From the NCBI RefSeq assembly GCF_947499215.1, contig NZ_CANMNI010000002.1:1240001-1304000 (forward strand): a stretch of DNA of 64,000 nt, given 5' to 3'. Positions within the stretch are counted from its first letter, which is position 1. Each line of letters starts with the position of its first letter. The translations under genes were made by a program, and so were the position numbers. The notes below the pieces were generated by a model. It made no database searches. It was not told where the DNA came from and saw only the letters and a program-made list of their open reading frames with translations. Positions 56,760 to 64,000 of the stretch are shown here, in pieces. This DNA comes from an uncultured Pontibacter sp. GTDB taxonomy: Bacteria > Bacteroidota > Bacteroidia > Cytophagales > Hymenobacteraceae.

Positions 56760-59060
56760 ATGAATCAACCATTACTACCGTTCCGCTACTTCTTTCTGAC
56801 CACCCTATTGCTTCTGCCCCTGCTTAGTTATGCCCAGCAGCGGGTAGCAGGCCAAGTTCTCAACGCCCAGACGCGGCAAGCACTGGAGGGAGTTACCATC
56901 ACGGCCAATACCGGCGAGCAAACCTTAACCAGTTCCATGGGGCGCTTCGCGCTGGAAATTTCTGACAGAGCCGCCTTTTTACTGATATCGCACATCGGGT
57001 ATGAGTCGGACACGATTTCTTTACAGCAAGCCCAACAAGGTATAGCGCTTCAGGTATACCTGCAGCCACAAGCGGCGAGTCTTTCAGAAGTGGTCGTGAC
57101 GGGCTATGAAAGCAACCGCCCTTTGCTGGAAACAGCGGGTGCACTGAGCGTTATTGATCGGGAAGTGATTCAGCGCTTTGATGAGAGCTCGCTGGTGCGG
57201 GCCGTGAATACGGTGCCAGGTGTGCGGATGGAAGAAAGGGCTACGGCCAGCTACCGGCTCTCCATCAGGGGGAGCAGTTTGCGATCGCCTTATGGAATCC
57301 GCAACGTGAAGGTATACCTAGGCGAGATTCCGCTTACCGAATCGAATGGGATTACCAACCTGAACCTGTATGATGCCGCAAACTTCAGCCGCATGGAGAT
57401 TCTGAAAGGTCCGACAGGCAGCATTTACGGAGCAGGAACAGGCGGCACGGTATTGCTGGAGCCTCGCAGGGCAGCTCCCGGGGAGAAGGTTTTTCAAGTT
57501 GGCACTACCATTGGCTCATTCGGACTGCAGCGCTATACCGCTAGCGCCAGCGTGGGCAGCGAGAAGCAGAGTATGTTTGTGCAGTATACCCGCCAGCGAC
57601 TGGATGGCTACCGCGAGCAGTCTGCCATGGACCGCGAGACGCTCCTGCTCACTTCTACCTTCAACCCATCTGACCGAAGCACGATCCGGGCCAACCTAAT
57701 TTACTCTGATCTTTTCTATGAACTTCCCGGCGGACTGACGGAGGAGCAGTATGAACAGGCCCCGCGGCAGGCCCGCGGCGGAATGTTCGGGAGCGTAGCC
57801 CAAAATGCATCCATGAACCAGAAAGGCGTGAACATCGGCCTATCACAGGAGTACCGCTTCAGTGACAACTGGAAAAACGCCACTGCCCTGTATGGCTTGT
57901 TCAGGTATAGAGATCACCCGTTTAACACCGACTATGAGCGCAACACCAACCAAGAGTATGGTGCCCGCAGCCGTTTTGTCTATAATACCAACTTTGGCGA
58001 GGTCGCAACGACGTTAACTTTCGGGGGTGAATACCAACGCGGTTTCGAAGCGGCCCGCACCTACGACAACAACCAAGGTATAACCGGTTCGCTCCGCACC
58101 GACGATGAAGTGCTAGCCAAGACCGGCTTACTATTCACACAAGCAGAGTTCGAACTGCCTAGTAATTGGATCGTAACCACTGCCCTGAGTCTGAACGACA
58201 CCAAGTATGAGATCACGCGCCTGCACCAAGCCCCAACCGGCGAGCCTTACGAGTTTACCCGCGATTTCAGTGCCGTGCTTTCGCCAAGGGTGGCTGTGTT
58301 GAAACGATTGTCAGAACAGGTATCAGTGCATGGTAGTGTGAGTGCGGGCTTCTCGCCACCTTCTGAGGAAGAACTGCTTACCTCTGACGGGGCCTTAAAC
58401 CAAGACTTGGAAGCGGAGAAGGGCATCAATTACGAAGCAGGTATACGCGGCTATACCTTGGGCAGAAAGCTCAGCTTCGATGTGGTGGCCTTTCATTTCC
58501 GGTTGCGCGAAACCATCGTGAGCCGACAGGACCTATCGAGCATTGCTGTTTTCCGTAACGTGGGGGCTACTTCGCAAAGCGGTCTCGAAACAGCACTGGG
58601 CTATACCTTGCTAGAAGATGCCACCCAGCCTATTAGTCTGCTCAAGGTATGGAGCAGCTATACCTACAGCCACTTCCGCTTCCGCGATTACAAGAAGGAC
58701 GACACCGACCTGAGCGACAACCAACTCACCGGCGTGGCCCCACATACCTTAACCGCAGGTCTTGACATGGCTACCCGTTTCGGGCTATACCTAAATCTGA
58801 CCGCCAATTACGTGGACGAGATTCCGCTTACAGACGAGAATACGGTTTATGCGGAAGCCTACCTTGTGGCAGGAGCACGACTCGGTTTGAGACGAGAACT
58901 GGGGAATCACTTCTTGCTGGATATCTTTGCGGGCTCTGAGAACCTGACCGATCAGAAGTATAGCTTAGGCAACGACCTGAATGCCTTCGGCGGACGCTAC
59001 TTTCAACCGGCATCTCCACGTAACTACTACGGCGGCTTCAGTTTGTCTTATCGACTATAA
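56760..59060 (+). CDS. TonB-dependent receptor with CarboxypepD_reg domain
   Basis: 766 aa. Signal peptide (MNQPLLPFRYFFLTTLLLLPLLSYAQ), carboxypeptidase-regulatory-like domain (about 28-115, VAGQVLNAQTRQALEGVTITA), TonB-dependent plug (about 118-235, SEVVVTGYESN, then IRGSSLRSPYGIRNVKVYLGEIPLTE), and a C-terminal barrel that ends in YYGGFSLSYRL. The length is that of siderophore-type receptors, and no SusD-like partner follows, so an iron complex or vitamin is more likely than a glycan. No riboswitch was seen upstream. Ends 1 bp before the convergent DUF4136 gene. Confidence 0.93.
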   Translation: MNQPLLPFRYFFLTTLLLLPLLSYAQQRVAGQVLNAQTRQALEGVTITANTGEQTLTSSMGRFALEISDRAAFLLISHIGYESDTISLQQAQQGIALQVYLQPQAASLSEVVVTGYESNRPLLETAGALSVIDREVIQRFDESSLVRAVNTVPGVRMEERATASYRLSIRGSSLRSPYGIRNVKVYLGEIPLTESNGITNLNLYDAANFSRMEILKGPTGSIYGAGTGGTVLLEPRRAAPGEKVFQVGTTIGSFGLQRYTASASVGSEKQSMFVQYTRQRLDGYREQSAMDRETLLLTSTFNPSDRSTIRANLIYSDLFYELPGGLTEEQYEQAPRQARGGMFGSVAQNASMNQKGVNIGLSQEYRFSDNWKNATALYGLFRYRDHPFNTDYERNTNQEYGARSRFVYNTNFGEVATTLTFGGEYQRGFEAARTYDNNQGITGSLRTDDEVLAKTGLLFTQAEFELPSNWIVTTALSLNDTKYEITRLHQAPTGEPYEFTRDFSAVLSPRVAVLKRLSEQVSVHGSVSAGFSPPSEEELLTSDGALNQDLEAEKGINYEAGIRGYTLGRKLSFDVVAFHFRLRETIVSRQDLSSIAVFRNVGATSQSGLETALGYTLLEDATQPISLLKVWSSYTYSHFRFRDYKKDDTDLSDNQLTGVAPHTLTAGLDMATRFGLYLNLTANYVDEIPLTDENTVYAEAYLVAGARLGLRRELGNHFLLDIFAGSENLTDQKYSLGNDLNAFGGRYFQPASPRNYYGGFSLSYRL

Positions 59061-59061
59061 G

Positions 59062-59664
59062 TTACCGTGAAACTGGCCTATTAGCTGCTGGTCTGTTAGG
59101 CGGGTACAGCGAGAGAATACTGATTATAGACCTTCTAATTTTGCTTTCGTCCGTCTGCGTCACATTGATATCGCCTACTGCGACGCCACGCCATACTAGT
59201 TGATTGGTGCTAGCCGAAATTAGATCAATGAGCATGGTTCCGGGCGTGTACTGCCCCACAGGTCTGTATTCCGGGAAATCGGTGGTAGTATAGTTGAAAC
59301 GGTAGCCAAACCAGTAAGCATACCCAAAGTCAGGAGAAGCAGTAGCAGGGTCTTGCGCCACAGATACATCATAGGCAACAAGCAAATCCGGGTTTTCACT
59401 ATCTGGTGTCAGGCCTTTTTTAACCAGCTCCGAAGCTATGGCATCGCGTACCCGCCTGTCGAGGAGTGGCTCATAGGTGTTGGGGTCGGCTGAAGAATTG
59501 CCCTCAACAGGCTCTAGCAACGCAAACGTTCGGTATACTTGGAAATCCACGCTCCGGTCGTGCGTGCTGTCAGCCATAATAGAGGGTATACAACCACTGA
59601 GGCCAATCAGTAAGGCAGGTATAAGGTATAGCCAATGTTTCAGGTTAGGTATAGCGTCTCGCAT
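59062..59664 (-). CDS. DUF4136 lipoprotein
   Basis: 200 aa with lipoprotein signal ending in Cys25 (LLIGLSGC). The DUF4136 pattern is visible: DFQVYRTFALLEP near the start, RRVRDAIASELVKKGLTPDSENPDLLVAYDV, and GTMLIDLISASTNQLVWRGVAVGDI. Function of the domain is unknown to me. Probably in the outer membrane. Tail-to-tail with the TonB receptor gene with a single base between them. Confidence 0.88.
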   Translation of the reverse strand: MRDAIPNLKHWLYLIPALLIGLSGCIPSIMADSTHDRSVDFQVYRTFALLEPVEGNSSADPNTYEPLLDRRVRDAIASELVKKGLTPDSENPDLLVAYDVSVAQDPATASPDFGYAYWFGYRFNYTTTDFPEYRPVGQYTPGTMLIDLISASTNQLVWRGVAVGDINVTQTDESKIRRSIISILSLYPPNRPAANRPVSR

Positions 59665-59995
59665 AGAACTGTCGGTTTATGTACACAATCAATACAACAG
59701 GTATACGGTATGATGCAACTAGTAGGTATAGAAGTAAGGGTAGGGACTTTGTCGGTATCTGGAAGTGATTAGCTATATTGTCATCTCGAAAGCATTGAAA
59801 GAACTTATCATCTGCATAATATTTTCAGATTTCTCCAAAGGCCGAAATAATATAAAAGCTTAAGTTGAAAGATTTGGGGTTTAGGAACGTTTGAGTGCTA
59901 AAGTGGAAGAAGTTAACTGACATGAGATCTACCCTCCAAAAACAAAAAAGCCTGACCGTTATGGTCAGGCTTTTCAGGTATAGGGTTGGAACGGG
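59665..59995. other. Intergenic region between DUF4136 and gcvP
   Basis: 331 bases without a gene. It contains two GGTATA motifs (59699-59730), a stretch GTCATCTCGAAAGCATTGAA that resembles a decayed dispersed repeat of this lineage, and the gcvP terminator (59947-59973). Nothing else supported. Confidence 0.5.
59947..59973 (-). terminator. Intrinsic terminator after gcvP
   Basis: 11-bp perfect stem AAAGCCTGACC/GGTCAGGCTTT (59947-59957 with 59963-59973) with a T run on the minus strand. Confidence 0.9.
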
Positions 59996-62914
59996 TTAGC
60001 CGATGGCTACCATCTCATTGCCATTTTCGTTGTATGCCTCGATCGGAGCGCAAGAGCAAACCAAGTTACGGTCGCCGTAAGCGCTGTCGATGCGGCTCAC
60101 CGTTGGCCATACCTTGTTATCGCGCAGGAAAGCCATTGGGAATACGGCCTTCTCACGTGAGTAAGGCCGCTCCCAGTTCTCCACCATCGCTACTTTCAGA
60201 GTATGCGGCGCGTTCTTCAGCACGTTGTTTTTCTGGTCAGCCTTGCCAGCTTCAATCTCACGAATCTCCTCACGGATCGAGATCATCACGTCGCAGAATC
60301 TGTCCAGTTCTTCCTGTGCCTCCGATTCGGTTGGCTCCACCATCAGCGTGCCCGCTACCGGGAACGATACCGTTGGCGCATGGAAACCATAGTCCATCAG
60401 ACGCTTCGCGATATCCTCTACCTCTACGCCGAACTTTTTGAACTCGCGGCAATCGAGGATCATCTCGTGCGCGCAACGGCCGTTGGCACCTACATACAGC
60501 ACCGGATAGTGTTTCTCCAGACGCGCCTTGATGTAGTTGGCGTTCAAGATCGCCACTTTGGTAGCTTCTGTCAAACCTTCGCCGCCCATCATCGCGATGT
60601 AAGCATAAGAGATTGGCAGGATAGAAGCAGAACCCCAAGGAGCGGCTGAAATTGCGTTGATGGCCTCTTTGCGGCCTAAGTCAACCACAGCATGACCCGG
60701 CAGGAACGGAGCCAGATCTTTTACCACACCAATTGGACCCATGCCAGGACCACCGCCACCGTGAGGGATGCAGAAAGTCTTGTGCAGGTTCAGGTGACAT
60801 ACGTCAGCACCAATGTGCGCCGGCGAAGTCAAGCCTACCTGAGCGTTCATGTTGGCACCGTCCATATACACACGGCCACCGTTATCGTGAATCACTTGGC
60901 AGATCTCGATGATAGACTCTTCATACACACCGTGTGTAGACGGATACGTCACCATGAGACAAGACAGTTCATTCTTGTATTGCTCGGCTTTCGCACGCAG
61001 GTCGGCCACGTCGATGTTACCTTTCTCGTCGCACTTCACGATCACTACCTTCATACCGGCCATCACAGCAGAAGCCGGGTTGGTACCGTGTGCAGAAGAA
61101 GGAATAAGCGCTACCGTACGGTGATGATCACCGCGTGACTCGTGGTATGCACGGATAACCATCAAACCAGCGTACTCACCCTGCGCACCTGAGTTAGGCT
61201 GCAGCGACATCGCGTCGAAACGGGTGATCTCGCAAAGCCAAGCCTCCAAGTTTTTGAAGATCTCAGCATAGCCCTGTGTCTGATCGGCAGGAGCGAATGG
61301 GTGCAGCTGCCCGATCTCTGGCCAAGTCACTGGAATCATCTCGGCCGTGGCATTCAGTTTCATGGTGCAAGAGCCCAACGAGATCATGGAGTGAACTAGA
61401 GAAATATCCTTGTTCTCTAGGTGCTTCATGTAGCGCAGGATCTCGTGCTCCGAGTGGTGCTTGTTGAATACTTCGTGCGTCAAGTACTCGCTGGTACGGA
61501 TCAGTTTCTCAGACCAAGTGATCTCCGTATCTTCCGGCAGTTCGTCTATACCCAGTACGTCAGCAGATTTTCCAGCTACTTTTGCAAACACCGCAAGTAT
61601 AGCTTTCACATCTTCCAGCTCTGTGTTCTGGTGCAGGGAAATACCAATGAAGTTCTCTTCGAAATAACGGAAGTTGATACCTGCCGCTTCTGCTTCTGTG
61701 CGGATGGCTGCTTTCATGTCAGCACTTTCCACAGCAATTTTCAGCGTATCAAAATACTGTTCGTTCAATTGCTCAAAGCCAAGGGCTTTCAAACCTTTCT
61801 CAAGTTGCTGCGCCAATGCGTGCGTATTCAGACCGATGTACTTCAGGCGGCGTGGGCCATGGTACACGGTATACATACCTGCAATTACGGCCAGCAGTAC
61901 CTGCGCTGTACAGATGTTGGAAGTTGCTTTCTCACGACGAATGTGTTGCTCGCGTGTCTGCAGCGCCATACGGTAGGCTCTGTCACCAGCGGCGTCTACC
62001 GAGATACCAATGATACGACCCGGAATTACACGCTTGAAGGCGTCTTTTGTAGCAAAGTAAGCTGCATGCGGACCACCGAAGCCCATTGGCACACCAAAAC
62101 GTTGGGTGGTACCTACCACTACGTCGGCACCCATTTCACCCGGAGGTGTTAGGAGTGTTAAAGAAAGAATATCAGCAGCCACGGCTACCAGCATTTCTTG
62201 CTCGTGCGCTTTGCTGATGAAATCTGTATAGTCGAAAATGGCACCATCAGCAGCAGGATACTGCACCAGAGCACCAAACAATGTCTCGTCAGAGAAATCC
62301 ATTTCGCGGTGATCACCAATTACCAGCTCAATGCCGATAGGAATGGCGCGCGAAGTAAGAATGTCCAGTGTTTGCGGCAGCACGAGGTTCGACACGAAGA
62401 AGCGGTTGGCATTCTTACGTGCGCCTTTGCGCTGGGCGTAGAACATCCCCATGGCCTCGGCAGCGGCAGTGCCTTCATCCAGCAAAGATGCGTTGGCTAT
62501 TTCCATACCGGTCAAGTCCATCACCATAGTCTGGTAGTTGATCAGCGCCTCCAAACGGCCCTGCGCGATCTCAGCTTGGTATGGGGTATAGGCAGTATAC
62601 CAACCCGGGTTCTCCATAATGTTGCGAAGAATCACTGGAGGCATAATGGTGTCGTTGTAACCCAAACCGATATACGACTTGTATACCTTGTTCTTTCTGG
62701 CGATCTCACCGAATTGCTTCAGGAAGTTGGTTTCAGAAAGCGCCTTTGGCAGGTTCAGCGGCTTTTTAAGTCTAATGGCGGCCGGTACGGTCTCCTCAAT
62801 CAGTTGATCCAACGAGTCCACCCCGATGGTTTTAAGCATGTCCTGCATTTGCGCTTTGTCCGGACCGTTGTGGCGCTCCTTAAACGTGTCAGCAGGTTTT
62901 GTTTTAAGTATCAT
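59996..62914 (-). CDS. gcvP: Glycine dehydrogenase (decarboxylating), P-protein
   Basis: 972-aa single-chain P-protein of the glycine cleavage system; decarboxylates glycine with PLP and passes the aminomethyl group to lipoylated GcvH. Both halves are present: the N-terminal half with [18 protein letters not shown] and [25 protein letters not shown], and the C-terminal half with the PLP lysine in [25 protein letters not shown] (about 710). Length normal. ATG at 62914 with a -7 box about 82 bp upstream. GcvT and GcvH are not in the window. No glycine riboswitch was seen in the leader. Confidence 0.97.
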   Translation of the reverse strand: MILKTKPADTFKERHNGPDKAQMQDMLKTIGVDSLDQLIEETVPAAIRLKKPLNLPKALSETNFLKQFGEIARKNKVYKSYIGLGYNDTIMPPVILRNIMENPGWYTAYTPYQAEIAQGRLEALINYQTMVMDLTGMEIANASLLDEGTAAAEAMGMFYAQRKGARKNANRFFVSNLVLPQTLDILTSRAIPIGIELVIGDHREMDFSDETLFGALVQYPAADGAIFDYTDFISKAHEQEMLVAVAADILSLTLLTPPGEMGADVVVGTTQRFGVPMGFGGPHAAYFATKDAFKRVIPGRIIGISVDAAGDRAYRMALQTREQHIRREKATSNICTAQVLLAVIAGMYTVYHGPRRLKYIGLNTHALAQQLEKGLKALGFEQLNEQYFDTLKIAVESADMKAAIRTEAEAAGINFRYFEENFIGISLHQNTELEDVKAILAVFAKVAGKSADVLGIDELPEDTEITWSEKLIRTSEYLTHEVFNKHHSEHEILRYMKHLENKDISLVHSMISLGSCTMKLNATAEMIPVTWPEIGQLHPFAPADQTQGYAEIFKNLEAWLCEITRFDAMSLQPNSGAQGEYAGLMVIRAYHESRGDHHRTVALIPSSAHGTNPASAVMAGMKVVIVKCDEKGNIDVADLRAKAEQYKNELSCLMVTYPSTHGVYEESIIEICQVIHDNGGRVYMDGANMNAQVGLTSPAHIGADVCHLNLHKTFCIPHGGGGPGMGPIGVVKDLAPFLPGHAVVDLGRKEAINAISAAPWGSASILPISYAYIAMMGGEGLTEATKVAILNANYIKARLEKHYPVLYVGANGRCAHEMILDCREFKKFGVEVEDIAKRLMDYGFHAPTVSFPVAGTLMVEPTESEAQEELDRFCDVMISIREEIREIEAGKADQKNNVLKNAPHTLKVAMVENWERPYSREKAVFPMAFLRDNKVWPTVSRIDSAYGDRNLVCSCAPIEAYNENGNEMVAIG

Positions 62915-62995
62915 AACGATGAAGTATTGATTGGGAATTTGGGATTTTCTATTGCTCTGGAAGACAAGCCAAAGGCGCTCTTTCAGTAATTTCTA

Positions 62996-63003
62996 CAAAA
63001 GTA
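62996..63003 (-). promoter_or_regulatory. Candidate -7 box TACTTTTG for gcvP
   Basis: Minus-strand TAnnTTTG match about 82 bp before the gcvP ATG; no clear -33 TTTG. Would give a leader of about 75 bases. Confidence 0.4.
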
Positions 63004-63170
63004 ATAGTAATTGTTTATTATATTGAAGCATGAAAGCTAAATAGTTCGGGGTGTGGCGACTGGCCTTTTACACTATTATATAAGGAGCACCTATATATAA
63101 GGTATGGCGGTCGGCTTTCCCCAGACTTTCAAACACATCTTGCAGCAGAACAATTCACAAACACGCACCT

Positions 63171-64000
63171 ATGGAAAAAGTTAAGATTGGCATTATCAAG
63201 GAAGGCAAAATACCAGTAGACAAGCGCGTACCACTCACCCCAAAAAAGTGTGTGGAAGCCATGCAGGAGTTTCCAAGCGCGGAAGTGGTGATACAACCCA
63301 GTGATGTGCGCTGTTTTACCGACGAAGAATATGCTGAACTAGGTATAGCGCTGCAGCAGGACTTGAACGATTGCGACGTGCTGATGGGCGTGAAGGAAGT
63401 GCCCATCGAGCAACTGATTCCGGACAAGACTTATTTCTTCTTTTCCCATACCATAAAGAAGCAGCCGCACAATGCCAAACTCCTGCGGGCCGTGCTCGAC
63501 AAGAACATCACTTTAATAGACTACGAGCTACTGACCAATGCACAAGGGCAGCGGGTAGTAGCCTTCGGCAGGTATGCAGGTATAGTAGGGGCTTATAATG
63601 GTATCCTGACCTATGGCAAGAAGTGGAAGCTCTTTGACCTGAAACCCGCTTACCTCTGCCACGAGATGGAGGACATGCAGGAAGAATACTTTAAGGTGAA
63701 GCTACCGCCGATAAAGATTGCCGTGACCGGTGGCGGTCGGGTGGCAAGTGGCGCCATGGAAGTGCTCGACAAGATGGGTATAAAAAAAGTGAGCGTGTTC
63801 GATTACCTGTACAAGCAGTTCAATGAGCCGGTTTATGCCCAGCTACACTCCGGCGACTACAACAACCGCCCCGATGTAGAGGTGTGGGACTCGCCGGACT
63901 TTTATGCGCACCCGGAGCTATACCAGTCCACGTTCCGCAAGTTCACCAAAGTAACCGACCTCCTGATGGCCTGCGCCTACTGGGACCCACGAGCCCCCAA
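63171..64000 (+). CDS. Alanine dehydrogenase/PNT-type oxidoreductase, saccharopine-dehydrogenase-like (partial)
   Basis: Open from ATG 63171 to the window end without a stop (276 full codons), so the 3' part is missing. The start MEKVKIGIIKEGKIPVDKRVPLTPKKCVEAM is the N-terminal domain of the alanine dehydrogenase/transhydrogenase group. SHTIKKQPHN and DYELLTNAQGQRVVAFGRYAG follow, then a Rossmann motif GGGRVASGAMEVL near 186-198. The spacing and FFSHTIKKQ pattern are closer to lysine-forming saccharopine dehydrogenase (Lys1 type) than to bacterial alanine dehydrogenase. Substrate uncertain. Divergent from gcvP across 256 bp. Confidence 0.8.
   Translation, partial: MEKVKIGIIKEGKIPVDKRVPLTPKKCVEAMQEFPSAEVVIQPSDVRCFTDEEYAELGIALQQDLNDCDVLMGVKEVPIEQLIPDKTYFFFSHTIKKQPHNAKLLRAVLDKNITLIDYELLTNAQGQRVVAFGRYAGIVGAYNGILTYGKKWKLFDLKPAYLCHEMEDMQEEYFKVKLPPIKIAVTGGGRVASGAMEVLDKMGIKKVSVFDYLYKQFNEPVYAQLHSGDYNNRPDVEVWDSPDFYAHPELYQSTFRKFTKVTDLLMACAYWDPRAP

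Noticed and set aside
61421-62989. Two long plus-strand open frames (243 and 263 codons)
   Set aside because: Antisense to gcvP, whose motifs are unmistakable; the frames arise from codon bias of the real gene.
62915-63170. Glycine riboswitch upstream of gcvP
   Set aside because: No conserved glycine aptamer pattern was seen in the leader on the minus strand.

Overview
The window looks like a chromosome segment from a Bacteroidota member, most likely of the Cytophagales/Hymenobacteraceae (Pontibacter-like). The evidence is a type IX secretion (T9SS) type B cargo protein next to PorP/SprF- and PorE-like partners, DUF5686 and DUF2279 proteins, a CarboxypepD_reg TonB-dependent receptor, many Bacteroidota-style lipoproteins, a bacillithiol-type YtxJ protein, and promoter candidates of the Bacteroidota type (TAnnTTTG with an upstream TTTG). 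Base composition is near 50% G+C, with a few AT-rich patches. I saw no rRNA, tRNA, CRISPR array or transposase.

Layout. 1-6.1 kb: end of the ATP synthase operon (atpA, atpG), a PafA-type phosphatase lipoprotein, inorganic pyrophosphatase and a UbiA-fold membrane protein. 6-11 kb (minus strand): nnr metabolite repair enzyme, a DUF5686 outer-membrane protein and a PAP2 phosphatase. 11.2-20.5 kb: nuoA-nuoB-nuoC and nuoD on the minus strand, split by about 6.2 kb of plus-strand accessory genes (small lipoproteins, secreted proteins, an M1-like peptidase, a GNAT enzyme, two broken genes). Some spacers in this island resemble integron attC sites. 20.7-31.9 kb: housekeeping and hypothetical genes, including an AT-rich orphan gene (25.1-26.0 kb), serine dehydratase and an aminotransferase. 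32-33.6 kb: an AsnC regulator divergent from an asparagine synthetase of the aaRS-derived type, with palindromic sites between them. 33.7-37.5 kb: lutB, an M28 peptidase and ispF. 37.7-40.4 kb: old yellow enzyme, aldo/keto reductase and a MarR regulator that share an operator-like palindrome, among copies of a 20-bp palindromic repeat. 40.7-47.8 kb: M16 peptidase, fused 2-oxoacid dehydrogenase E1, ytxJ and lipA. 48.2-55.3 kb: the T9SS cargo module. 55.4-64 kb: a sorbosone-dehydrogenase-like protein, a TonB receptor, gcvP and the start of an alanine/saccharopine-dehydrogenase-like gene that runs off the end.

Three features stand out: (i) the 6-mer GGTATA/TATACC occurs about 140 times by hand count, roughly four to five times chance, in genes and spacers alike but not in atpA/atpG; (ii) the cassette-like island inside the nuo cluster; (iii) the two regulator-operator modules (AsnC/asparagine synthetase and MarR/oxidoreductases), each bordered by palindromic repeats. 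All functional calls come from reading the sequence and from memory of protein families. No database search was run.
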